Part shown: piece after piece, positions 12,076 through 22,731 of the stretch | Numbering within the stretch: the stretch's first letter is position 1 | Layout: each line of letters starts with the position of its first letter | From: Tomocerus qinae | Taxonomy: Eukaryota; Arthropoda; Collembola; Entomobryomorpha; Tomoceridae | Assembly: GCA_020055645.1 (NCBI GenBank) | Contig: CM034546.1 | Location: forward strand, 63,674,001 to 63,738,000 | Reading direction: 5' to 3' | DNA length: 64,000 nt | Program-made: the position numbers and the translations under genes | Notes under the pieces: model-generated | Told to the model about the DNA's origin: nothing | The model's input: the letters and a program-made list of their open reading frames with translations, nothing else | Databases searched by the model: none

Positions 12076-12669
12076 TTTGCCGTTTACACAATTAAATGAC
12101 GTGATTATCTATTTTATTGCTTTGCTTATTATTATTAGTATTAAAACCCTTGACATTCATTGATAGTCAATGCAATACGAATTCCATAAGTATGATTCAA
12201 AATTGAACATTAATCAATTTTATTATAGTGTAGAATTTGAGTCAAAAATAATATAATTATGTAATTTCGTTACTTATGATGTGTATGCCTTTATTGTATT
12301 TTGTATTGTATGACTGACGATTTTCTGATGTGACGGTGGTGTGAGTACAATTGTGCTGTGGTGCAATTGTATAATGACTCGGCCTTATAAAATTCATTAA
12401 TTCCTGGAATAATAAAAATCGCAATGCTGGTGTTATCTATTTAGATTCTAGGAACAAAAATAAAATGGAATTTATTCATATTAAGTCCGAAGTAACTTTG
12501 AAACTCGCGCGTATACTTATTGACATTGACGTTGAAAGACTTACCAATCCGCCTCCGACTCTGTAAAATGCATTTTACTCTTTTTGGTTTTGAGACGAGA
12601 TAAACGAATGATTATTTAAGGCTATTTCGTACGCTTGCATGGAAAACTTGTTAACTTAGATTTCAAAAT
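12076..12669. other. Intergenic spacer
   Basis: AT-rich with no recognised gene or repeat. Confidence 0.35.
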
Positions 12670-12903
12670 CTGGCCATTCTACAACAGCTACAGAGTCGAA
12701 AAATACCTCGTTGAAAAGCTAAAGAAATAACTTGGTTCGTGGAGGTCCACAAGGTCGCAATTTTAATTTCATTAAAAACATATCCCCTCTTATGGGGAAT
12801 CAGGGTACAGATATAGAATACAGCGGACCGCCACGAACCAAGTTATCATCCGACATTTCCAACGAGGTCTTATTTGACTTTGTAGCTGTTGTAGTTCAGC
12901 CTT
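12670..12903. mobile_element. MITE-like inverted-repeat element
   Basis: Arms of about 80 bp are imperfect inverted copies. CTACAACAGCTACAGAGTCG and AACTTGGTTCGTGGAGGTCC on the left match the complements of GACTTTGTAGCTGTTGTAG and CCGCCACGAACCAAGTT on the right. The 70-bp core has no frame. Divergence between arms indicates an old insertion. Confidence 0.65.
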
Positions 12904-13345
12904 AAACCGTCACAAAAGGTCACAATGATGACCCCATAAGTAGACTAAATAAAAATCCTCAATCTTATGAATTGAGATGGCCTTAGAAGTGCGAGCGTTG
13001 GTGTGTAGGTGGTGGGCTAGCTGGGCTTTTCCATGTGCATTGTGCATTGCACCTCTACATCACCAGCTGCTAGAGCTTGCTACATTCATTCACGTTATTC
13101 CTGGACTCGACGAATGTATTCGAACCGCCATGGGACATACCTGGTTTTTATGAAGATTTAGCCTGTCTATCCCATGGTGTAAAATCTTAACTCTTAGATT
13201 GACGATAAAACAGCTGAACTTCTGATATGCATTGCATAACAAACATCAGCTAGTCACTCTTATAAGTTTGGTGCATAGTGTGTGTTTCCGTTATCATTTG
13301 AGAGCCTGGATTTGGCTCAGTGACGTTGGAATGGTAAAAAAAATC

Positions 13346-13655
13346 CCGGCTTCCAACTCATATTATAAAAGTGGGGGACTTCCAACTCATATTCCTAAAA
13401 GGTGTAGCATAAGTGGGGGACTTCCAACTCATATTCCTAAAAGGTGTAGCATAAGTGGGGGACTTCCAACTCATATTCCTAAAAGGTGTAGCATAAGTGG
13501 GGGACTTCCAACTCATATTCCTAAAAAATGTAGCATAAGTGGGGGAGTTCCAACTCATATTCCTAAAAGATGTAGCATAATTGGGAAACATCAAAATCAT
13601 TTCCTAAATTGTGTAGCATGAGTGGGAGACTTCTAACTCAAATTCCTAAACTTGG
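13346..13655. repeat. 42-bp minisatellite, about six to seven units
   Basis: The unit GTGGGGGACTTCCAACTCAT continues with ATTCCTAAAAGGTGTAGCATAA, 42 bp in all. The middle copies are nearly identical and the outer ones degenerate. Because 42 is a multiple of three, long open frames arise on both strands; these are by-products of the repeat. Confidence 0.9.
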
Positions 13656-13817
13656 TAAACGCATGGGTATAGAGCTAAATTCATAAGTTTAAAGGTTTGT
13701 TATTTAGAAATAAAAAGGGAAATTTAAAAAAATTTTGTAAACAATAAATTTTTGAATATTTTTAAATAGTTTTTGATTTTTTTTGGTTTTTTGAAATTTC
13801 AAGCACCCTGTTATTAA

Positions 13818-13852
13818 CCCCGTCCGTAGGACGGGTCACTGTACTAGTAGTT
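13818..13852 (-). repeat. CCCG-hairpin repeat terminus, copy 1
   Basis: On the minus strand TACTAGT is followed by GACCCGTCC, a short loop and GGACGGG, a perfect small hairpin. The same TACTAGT-plus-hairpin layout opens the repeats at about 24909 and 37323. Only the terminus is recognised here; the rest of this copy was not delimited. Confidence 0.5.
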
Positions 13853-14148
13853 AATAATACCTTTGCTTGCTTGCTTGCTGCATTTTGCATTCTTGGTATT
13901 CATATTCCTGGGTTTGCAACCAGTGGTCAGTGACCAGCCGACTGGTCGGATAAAATGGCCGGCTAAAATGGCCAAAAATGGGGCTATGTGAACTGAGAAA
14001 AACCCCCTGGTCTGTGGAAGCAACTTGGGGATAGAAATGTAAAAGTTGAAAGCTGACAGTACCGCAGTCAAAGTCCTGCCCTGTGAGAAAGTCATTTTGG
14101 ATATCGTCTCTACTGTTTCCATAGGGGTATGAAAAACAGATCAAATTG

Positions 14149-14406
14149 GTCAATCTCAGTGTTCCATTTTAGCCGGCTAAAAAGCTTTTTGACCGGCCGG
14201 CTAGTCATAATAGCCAGCCGGCCGGTTAGTCAAATTAGCCAGCCGGCCGGTTAGTCAAATTAGCCAGCCGGCCGGCCGACTAAAATGGCCGGTCTCCAAA
14301 CCCTATAGTTCGATTTTAGCCGCCTAACAAGCTTTTTGGCCAGCCGCCTAGCCATTTTAACCGGCCGGCTGGTTAAAATGGCCGGTCACTGAACACTGGT
14401 CAATCT
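14149..14406. mobile_element. hAT-like non-autonomous element with 8-bp target duplication
   Basis: The element 14157-14398 begins CAGTGTTC and ends GAACACTG, flanked by GTCAATCT at 14149-14156 and 14399-14406. The interior has about three 25-bp tandem units around TAGCCAGCCGGCCGGTTAG and no coding capacity. An 8-bp duplication and CAG-type termini are standard for the hAT superfamily. Confidence 0.8.
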
Positions 14407-14453
14407 CCATTTAAGTTTACCAATTTAATGGCCGGCCATTTTAGCCACTGGTT

Positions 14454-15705
14454 AACAAAGAGTTTCAAGTTGGCAGCCGGTACTTGAAGTGTGAGGTTGT
14501 GTGTGTGCTTGTGTCCGTGTATCGTTGAAGATTTTTGTAAGAAAAAGTGGTATTGGAGAGAAACTTTTTACATCTGTGTGTCCCTCGTGCTTCGAACTTT
14601 CCGAAAATAATAGTGAGGAATGGATACTGATAGTGAATTTTGTAAAATGTGTCATTTTTCTGAAAAACCGCATGGCAAAAAGTTACGTTCTGGAAGTTGT
14701 GGCCGTGGATTTGCGTAGGGGGTTGTGTCGGCGATTCTGGAATGCAGAGGGGCGATGGGTTGCAGCGGCTGGCTCTACATTCTGTTCTCCCTTGGCTAAT
14801 TATGGAAATAGGGGGATTGATAATCAGTGAAGCAAAATACCTGGAGACGAACGAATGGACGGCGGAAGGCTTTTCTTACTAGCAACTTGTCTGACCTATT
14901 TCTCAACACAGCGTCGTATCTTACCTTCCTCTTCCGCAAACACACATCCTGCCAGTGTATAAGTGAAAAGGTACAGGGACACACGGGGAACATACGAACT
15001 CACACACACACAACGAGTTTTGGTTGACTTTTAAGCAAGTATATGATTTTCCGGCTGCCCCCCTCCAAGTATAAGAATACTTTGGGTAACCTCTGTGAAT
15101 ATGTTATAGATTCCGCTGTCTATACTGTAATGGTCTATCACGGGTATAGTTTATATTATAGCAAAGATAATTTAACTGTATAATCTAACATTTTAGTCGA
15201 GATATTGAATGAAAATTAGTCACTAATATTGAATATGTTTTATGTAACTATACCGTGGCGGGCATTATCATTGAGTTGAAATTTGGTCAGTTTGACTAAG
15301 AGCTTGAAATTGTTAAAATGTGTGGGAAATTTTTGTTAAAATTAACTTAGACTAATCTACATATGTTGTCAACATTTAAAGTGTTTGGGTAATTGTCTCA
15401 ATCTGTAGGTGCGGAATGTTATTTCATTTCCAGTTGTGGGAATGTCCTGGCGAGTCGTGTGGCATAGGGAGAGGGCGGTAGCCTTTGTCCGCGCGTTTAG
15501 TAAAAAGTTTTATGTATGGTTATTTAGTAAGCATACAATAATTCTTCTGAAGTTGTCAGTTATTCGGCTTGTGGATGATTATTACCCTTTACTTGTAATG
15601 CTAATATATGTAATGAAAATTGACATGTGCTATGGGCTAATGCTCGACGAGTGCATTTGAATAAAATCTAATCAATCAATCTAATCAATCAACAAAGAGT
15701 TTCAA
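14454..15705 (+). mobile_element. LINE-like retrotransposed insertion with 15-bp target duplication
   Basis: AACAAAGAGTTTCAA occurs at 14454-14468 and again at 15691-15705, bracketing a 1,222-bp insert. The insert ends with GAATAAAATC followed by an AATC-type tail (AATCAATCAATCTAATCAATC), the hallmark of non-LTR retrotransposon 3' ends with short simple repeats. No reverse transcriptase was recognised. A short frame near 14621 starts MDTDSEFCKMCHF and could be the start of an ORF1-like protein, so the copy may be internally deleted or non-autonomous. It could alternatively be a retroposed transcript. Confidence 0.7.
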
Positions 15706-15822
15706 CCGGCCGGCCATTTAAGCCAGCCATTAAAGACAATTTAGCCACTGGTTAACAAAGAATTCCAACCGACCTGCCATTTTAGCCAGCCATTTTCCGG
15801 CTGGTCACCGAAAACTAGTATA

Positions 15823-17219
15823 ATAATATTATATGAAGAGTGACAACATCAATTAAAATGCGTATACTGTGTAACAAGCAAGACGATGGAGTGGAGGAGG
15901 GAGCCTTGTGTCAATATCAATATTCTTATCAACATATAACAACAAATGCGTTGTAGTGGTCTGGTAAAGGTAACATATACTAAGAGGTGTAGTGGTGGTG
16001 GAGGGGTAACGACGCTGGAGCGATTTTTGCTCCGGAACATTTGGAAAGACTCCAAACTCATTGACCCCATGCGCCTGTGTGAGAAATAAACGAACTTCTT
16101 GAGGAAGCTCAAATACCGAATCGGCACTTCTGATTTTTAAATGCGACACCTGGATAAGAAGCCAACAATTGTATGAACGGAATAGCCTTAAGCGATTATG
16201 ACTGTTTCTATAACGTATTTATTAACCGTATACCATACCTACCTACTATCTAGTTTAAAAGGTAATTTCTCGAAACACATGAACGAATGCAATTATAATC
16301 TACTATTATATATTACTTATATTAAATGAAAATTAACGACAGAACAGAAGCAGAACAGAAACAAAGCCTGAACACTTTGATTTGAGCTTTATTTTAATAT
16401 AATAATATAATAAAGATAATATCTATCATTTCTCAGACTAATTAATTTTGAATTTAAAGTCTCAAAATAATGGCATGAGCATAATACAATGCCCCGTGTA
16501 TAATTTAGTCAATATTTTAACTGTAACATGCAACAAAGGGTAAACACACTTTGTGTAAAATCACAATAAAGCATAGTATCAAATTACTGTTACATTATGA
16601 GTAATTAAGTGGAGCATATATCTGCAAATTTTCCAAATAATTCGCTTCTAAAGAATTGAAATTGAAACATAAGTTAGAAGCTGTGTTTGTGTTTATATTC
16701 CATTTGTGAAGGCAAGACTAAAATGCATCCTAGGATGCGATGGTGTCCCTTTGTAATTTCCGTTTTGTAATGGTTTTAATAAGTCTATTAAATGCAGATG
16801 AAATAATTTATTACAATTTCTTTTCTACATTAGGTTGTTAAAACAGTATAACATACAGATCAATTTGGAAACCGTAAAGTAAGTAATCACATTGGCATAC
16901 GCTTGCGACTAATATTGTGACTGTGGCATAGTTTATTGACTACGTCCTATTACATAGATTGCAATGAAATACAAACTGTAGTGTAATGCCAAAAACTTTC
17001 AAACGTAAGATTGAAACAACAATCAACAAGCACTCTATGATCTATTGTTCTATTGTTCATTAATTACTTCAAACCTAAACGCTTATTTGAAAAAAGTTTA
17101 ATGTCTAAAAATGCTTGAAACATTTTTAAATATTTGGTCGTTTAATTTAAAATCCTGTTACTCAATGTTCTAAGTGGTGCATGGGAGAGAAGCAATTAAG
17201 GCTAGGTCAATGGTTGAAG
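15823..17219. other. Spacer, nothing recognised
   Basis: Contains small minus-strand frames near 15849-16149 without recognisable domains. The portion next to 17220 is presumably the 3' untranslated region of the C-type lectin gene. Confidence 0.35.
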
Positions 17220-17719
17220 CTAATTATCATCAACCGTGACATTCCTTTGACAAACAAAGTAAGCATTCTCCCAGTCACAGGGATATGCTTGCCACGACTT
17301 AAGGTTATTGGCATCGGTGCGATACAATGCGGTAAGACAGTTATTAGTACCTCTATCATCGGGTTCAGCGGTATTTAAATTTGGGTGGAAATTCATATTG
17401 AGTGGTGACCCATTGATCCAATACCATTTATTATCGTTGATGCTGTTGATTTTTGGAAATCGTCCTCCTAACCAAGTAGGTCTACTACCTCCAGGAACAA
17501 AGTTAAGAAACCAATTAATAAAAGCATCGTTTTCTTCAGTATTTTGAATGGTGACCATTTCAGCACAATTTCTTTTACACAGTCCATAGTTTTTCATCCA
17601 GGAGCCTTGTCGCATGTCAGTTGGTATCATAAACACTTTTTCGTTGATTACTGGGCTTTCGACAAACGCATCATTACCACAAACTGCTGCTGCTGCTGTT
17701 AATCGATTTTTACGAAAAT
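17220..17719 (-). CDS. C-type lectin domain protein (main exon, 5' end missing)
   Basis: A single exon starts at 17719 after an acceptor (TTATTTTAG) and stops at 17220, giving about 166 residues. It holds a complete C-type lectin fold: conserved Cys and helix region around LCKRNCAEMVTIQN, a WLGG core strand, a WYWINGSPL stretch, AEPDD in the loop position of the calcium/sugar-binding triplet, NNCLTAL, and the final CDWENAYFVCQR. The EPD triplet is close to EPN, which in the family favours mannose-type ligands, so carbohydrate binding is plausible but unproven. No signal-peptide exon was found between 17720 and 18485. The exon lies 0.8 kb downstream of the serine protease, on the same strand. 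Extracellular recognition, immune or digestive, is the usual role of such arthropod lectins. Confidence 0.8.
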
Positions 17720-18485
17720 CTAAAATAATCAAAATGCATTCCAGAATTTAGCAGTAAAAATGAACAGTACACTTAAATTATCAGTAAGCAAGAATATTAA
17801 TTTAAATAATGTGTTTGTTAAAGGTATTAAAGGTTAAAGGTTAAAGAATTCTGTGAGGAATTAGGACTAATTGATGAATTAACATTTTCATCAACACGAG
17901 ACTCAGAAAATGCCGACCTTTCTGTACGGAGACATAATGTTTGTCATCATTGTGCCAATTTTCATGAAATATTACATATGAAATCTTACATCTTGAATCT
18001 TTGTAATGCTGTGTACGCAGGAAAAATTAAAATGTCTGTTATTAGTTATTACTAATTAGTTTCACCAAGGTCCTATTAGAAAATTTGCTTGGAAAGTAAA
18101 GGAATAAAGTAACTGGATTGGAAACCCGTTGAAACATGGGAAACTTGATCATTTCTGACTTTCATCAAAATCGATTCACATTTTAAAATTTTTATATTTG
18201 TGTACTAAAAGTTAAACTCCCAACAATTATCTGTGCTTACTTCATGTAGTTGGAAATCAGTTCAAAGTGATCTGAAAGCATTTTCATATTTTTGTATACA
18301 ATTTCCAAAAGATGTTGTAAACAGTTCCGTTCTAAGTTTAAAAACTGATATAATAACAAAGAAATCCTGAGTTACATTTGTGATACATATTTGCTAACTG
18401 TGTTAAAAATGTAACACACGTGGTAATGGGCGTAACTTGCGAAATCTGGTATAAGAAGGGCTTAAGGTACGTATCTTGGAAAATT
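17720..18485. other. Spacer between lectin exon and protease
   Basis: Should contain upstream lectin sequence, but no signal-peptide exon or promoter could be pinned down. Confidence 0.35.
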
Positions 18486-21400
18486 TTAACCTGGTATTAT
18501 TTCTTCAATCCAGTCCCGATAAAACGAAACCTTAGTATAGACACCACGGGCATCTATTTTAAACCATAATATTTGATAATGATGTGATTCCCATGAATTT
18601 TTGGGATTTAAAATTTAAACTATGTTTTTTAAATAAAAATTTAACCCTCAGTGCAGTTATGTCCCTGAGAAATAATGCCACATAACACATAGTTGTTCCT
18701 TCCTGTACGGCGGGAGCACAGTAGAGGACCTGGAAATAACAGACGACACAAAACACTTGAAACGTTTTAAAGTTTAAAGTAAAGAGGTTCCGATAATAAC
18801 TATACAACACTAAGGGATTTTGAATTTTCATGGTTAAGCGATTTTCTGCAATTAAAATTTTTTCTTATGTATGAATTTAAATTGATTTTGAATGCTTATA
18901 GACTTTATTTTTGTATTTAGGCTGAATTGGTTTGAAATAAACCGTGAAGTTATAATAAGCAAAAAACCGAAAATAATAACAGTGTATTATAATAATAGTT
19001 GGTATTTCAAAATAAGTATACCTCCAGAATCCCCTGAGCACACCTCTCCTCCTCCACACAACATAGTTTCTCGATTAAAATATTCTTGATAGACATTTTC
19101 ACACTCCTTACTTCTATAAATTGGCACAGTAGTTTTACGGAGAACGAATTCTGTTGCATTTGTCTTTTCCTTCGACCACTTTGTGGCTCCCCAACCCGCA
19201 ACAACTGATTTACCTGAAGAAACAAATAAAAACTTTCAGCATTTTGTGGTAACTACTTTAATCTGTAATACATGATTTAAAATACACTTACCCTTTTTTT
19301 GGTAATTAAAACCTTACACATAGTGAAAAGGGCGTATATATCCAGGAAATAAATTTAAGGGGTGCTTGAAGAATTTTCTTGTGTAGAAAAATATTTTAAT
19401 TTTGAAAAAATGTCTACTAGATTTTGGGAAATTTAAGGGGTGTTTAATCACCCTAGTATCTTTCTAAATACGTAATTGTATCGTGGTGTAAGGTAAAGTT
19501 ATGATTTGTTGTATTAAGTTAACATACCGTGTGCAACAAACCCTCTTGGCGGAAGAGGTAAATCTTTGATGTGTGTATTAAATTCAAAAGCTGGATTCAC
19601 ACGGATGAGGGTAATGTCGTATCTCCTGCTGGAAAATAAAAGTTTTTTGCAAAGGCTAATTAATCTGTCACTTTTTTGCATTGTAAGTGTAACGTATGTG
19701 AAAATAAACAAAATAACTATGAAATATATTTCCCATCAAAAAATCATTGTTTCCGTTAGGTAAATGAAAATAATTTTAAATCCATACCGGTTCCTTTCGT
19801 CATATACAATAGCTTCCACGGGTTTAACAGTTTGACAGTTTGTCGGGTCATCAAGATCTATGTCACCTTTTCCTGCAACTATTCTAATTGTATCTATCTC
19901 TACATTTTCTAAGCAGTGTGCTGCTGTTAAAATCCATTCTTTATGAATTATAGTTCCCGCGCAGATTCCTATCTCTGTTGAAATAAAGACCGTAAATGGA
20001 AATTCGTCTTTTTCAGCTTTGCTTCCTCTAGATACTAACGGTCTCGGTTCTGAAATACAATAATTATATTAAAATAATATCCTCAGCTTAATATTACTAT
20101 GTAACATACCAAATTATCATGACTACTACAAAGTAACAAACAATTTTATCACGGCCGCGACAAACCTATCTCCAGACGCAATAGTTTCTTAAATTGACGC
20201 GGCCATGATAAAATGGTTTGTTACTATGTAGCAGCAATGATAATTTGGTATGTTACATTGTAATATTAAGCAGACTATATTATCAGCTTATTATATGGGC
20301 GATTTAACAGTTTGTGATAGCTAGTAAAAGAAAATTTGAAAATTGTGTCTAAATGAAAGAATAGTATAGTGTCCATAAGCGTTCATCTCAGATTTGCACG
20401 AAAACTTTCGAAGAAGATCAGGTTTTAACCTTTAAGAGGTTGTAGAAGGATTTAGGATGGAACATTCGAATTATAATGTTTCATTTAATATTTTAGTACA
20501 AACAATTATTTAGAACATTTTTTTGTGTAAATATGAACCTCAAAACGTAACCTGGCATTCAGGCAAAATACAAGGCAAATCAAATGTAGACAGAAAATCT
20601 TGGCTCGTAGGTTTCCCAATTTAATAAACAATTTGAACAGCTTAGTGAAATATCACCCAAAACCACTTATAAGGATCAAAGGAGGGACAGCCGTAGATTT
20701 TAACTCTATGGCATGAAGTTGCCTGTTCGTTTCCTCCATAAGCGGTTATGAGTGGCATTTCAAAAAAGTATAACTTACCCTCGTACTAGTGGCTGACTGT
20801 GATACCATATCTACCAACCTTGGAAACACTTTAGTATTATCTCACTGGCGTCCACCCCAGAAATGCATGAAAACTTTGGTTGAAGATCAAGTTTAAACAA
20901 TAAAGAAGATGTAAAATGATTTAGGGTGGAACATTCAAATGAAAATTTTTAATTAATATTTTTTTAGTACAAGAAATAATTTAGACTAGTTTTTGGGGTA
21001 ATGTAAGTCTTAAAACGTAACCTTTGGCCTAGAGTTGCCTAATGATGACCAACAATAGAACAAAGTTGCCAATTTCCATAGTAAATGCACTTTAATAATA
21101 AACCATGTTCAAATGGGTGTAATAAAGTGGTGTGAAATTGCATAGAAAGTTTTATCTGATTATCTCACGTTACATGGCACTTTTAGTGAATTATTTTAAT
21201 GACCTTTGACCTTATTTTACATGTAACTTTACCTTGACATGACCTAACGAGTAACCTTTTCAAACGAGCTATCTCATGACGTTCTACAATGTCGATAACT
21301 AAGGTTAATAACAATGTCGATAACTAAGTTTTTGGAACACGCCCACAGGCAGGGGGTGTATCAGATTATGTCCGTTTTCGAACTCGACCTCTCTTTTCAT

Positions 21401-22467
21401 CCCTTCAAAACGTACAGAAAGTTTGAGTTGATTATCTCAAACCGTTTTTGAGTTATCATGCTAACAGTCGGACATACAGACAGACAGATCCGTCATTCCT
21501 ATAAAGCGGTGTTGCACACCACTTAATAACCATCATTTTTAATATAAATGTGTCTTTCTGTTTATAAATGGTTTAATTTTCTACTAAGCCTTCCGTACAC
21601 CAAGCTAACTAACTAAGCTAACTAACTAGCGTAACTAAGCGAGACTATTAAGTCGTGCTAGTCATTCAAGACTTTTTCAAAGAGAGGTTGAATTTTTTTA
21701 CTTTGAATTAGACATTAAATATTAATAAAGATCACATACTAAATAAGAATCAATATAGGTATATACATAATGCATGTTGGCATTGTCATTGCCAAATGAG
21801 GTGAAAATGGAAAGCTTTCAAGGCTTAACTGAATTGAAGAATTTTGGAGAAATATTAGAGATAACTGTTTTATATGTTAGAGATAGATGTTTTATAAATG
21901 AAAATTCTTTCTGATTTTTTCCTTGTGTTTAGACAAAGTCGTCAAATAATCTTCACCAGCTACCTTTAGTAATCGTAGTTTAAAGTGTACACATAATTCT
22001 CACAGTTATTGATTTCACGGCATACAGATTTGTCCCTTAATGAACGATTTAGCCTCAATGCACTTTCCGTTTTGTGCACGAAATAGCCTTAATGCATCAA
22101 ACAATAAGTGCATGCAGGCTGGCCTACCAGCGATCACCAGTAGTCCTATATAATTTACTCGGCTGGCCAGCCAGCAGAAGCTTTGCCGGGCAATATTGGA
22201 ACTGATGGCATTATTGAATTGCGACAATATACAACTAGATTTCCTTTTTGGCGGACCAGAAGGCCACTAGCCAGATGTAGCTGCCCGGCCAGTGTAATCG
22301 GAGTCTGCTGGCTGGTCTGTGCCAGTCTCCGATATTTGATAAGCGGTTTTAAATATATTTTAACGCATTTTATTATAATAAGTGGAAGATATTTTATTTA
22401 CCTGAGCAGCAAATGTCCAGTAAATCAGTATTGCCGAATAAACTAAAATGAGTAATGAATTGTTCAT
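18486..22467 (-). CDS. S1A (chymotrypsin-like) serine protease, multi-exon
   Basis: Catalytic exons in transcription order are 20049-19788, 19628-19528 (start could be 19625), 19213-19022, 18729-18646 and 18553-18486. All junctions agree in phase and give 234 residues. The catalytic triad is present: His in TAAHC, Asp in YDITLIRV, Ser in GDSGG, the last Gly codon being split by an intron. VAGWG, ISQG and RGVYTKV are the expected S1 landmarks. A likely signal-peptide exon, 22467-22402, encodes 22 residues starting MNNSLLILVYS and ends CAG/GTAAAT. Its phase does not match the first catalytic exon, so one more exon (length 1 mod 3), perhaps a pro-domain near 21.9-22.2 kb, must lie between. Oddities: Glu replaces the usual Asp at chymotrypsin position 189 (GGEVCSGDSGG), and the activation site lacks a clean IVGG (PLVSRGSKAE). 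Likely secreted. Confidence 0.8.
20086..20271. mobile_element. MITE inside the protease gene
   Basis: A near-perfect palindrome of about 186 bp. GCTTAATATTAC and GTAACATACCAAATTATCAT on the left are mirrored on the right, with arms of about 75-80 bp around a short core containing GGCCGCG. It sits in the intron directly upstream of the first catalytic exon of the S1 protease. No frame. Confidence 0.8.
20390..21025 (+). repeat. Diverged direct repeat pair
   Basis: About 20390-20570 and about 20862-21025 share the same order of motifs: GAAAACTTT, GAAGATCA, GATTTAGG, TGGAACATTC, TTTAGTACAA, AAAACGTAACCT. The copies are clearly diverged, so this is an old tandem or transposon-derived duplication within the protease intron. 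Confidence 0.55.
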
Positions 22468-22731
22468 TATGACTTTGTCTTTCCTAATACCTAGTCAACT
22501 ATTGCTAATAATTTACGATATACCGAAAATTTAATAAATGCCGTCTTAATCTTCAATATTTGTTAAACAACCTTGTTGAATAATATTGTACTAATGAATT
22601 GGTAATATTATTCTTCTTCGTATTTTCTTTACAAGAACATGCATTTACTTGCGTCATCACTGATCCGGCAGTTTAGATAACTAACCAATCTCCATACATT
22701 ATTCTGAGGTCGGTAGCTATATGCCTTAGAA

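Larger units (their letters stand above)
13919..15822. mobile_element. Degenerate composite inverted-repeat element (host of nested insertions)
   Basis: The left end CAGTGGTCAGTGACCAGCCG resembles the complement of the right end CGGCTGGTCACCGAAAACTAG. The interior is rich in GGCCGGCTAAAATGGCC-type motifs. It appears to be an old relative of the element at 14157-14398, and it hosts both that element and the LINE-like insertion. No target duplication remains, so the boundaries are approximate. Confidence 0.4.

Noticed and set aside
13232-13621. Repetitive plus-strand frame of about 129 codons, with a matching minus-strand frame
   Set aside because: The 42-bp minisatellite period is divisible by three, so open frames on both strands are automatic.
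18559-18831. 90-codon minus-strand frame read as a separate small protein
   Set aside because: It is an out-of-phase reading across a protease exon and its introns; the spliced frame gives conserved S1 sequence.
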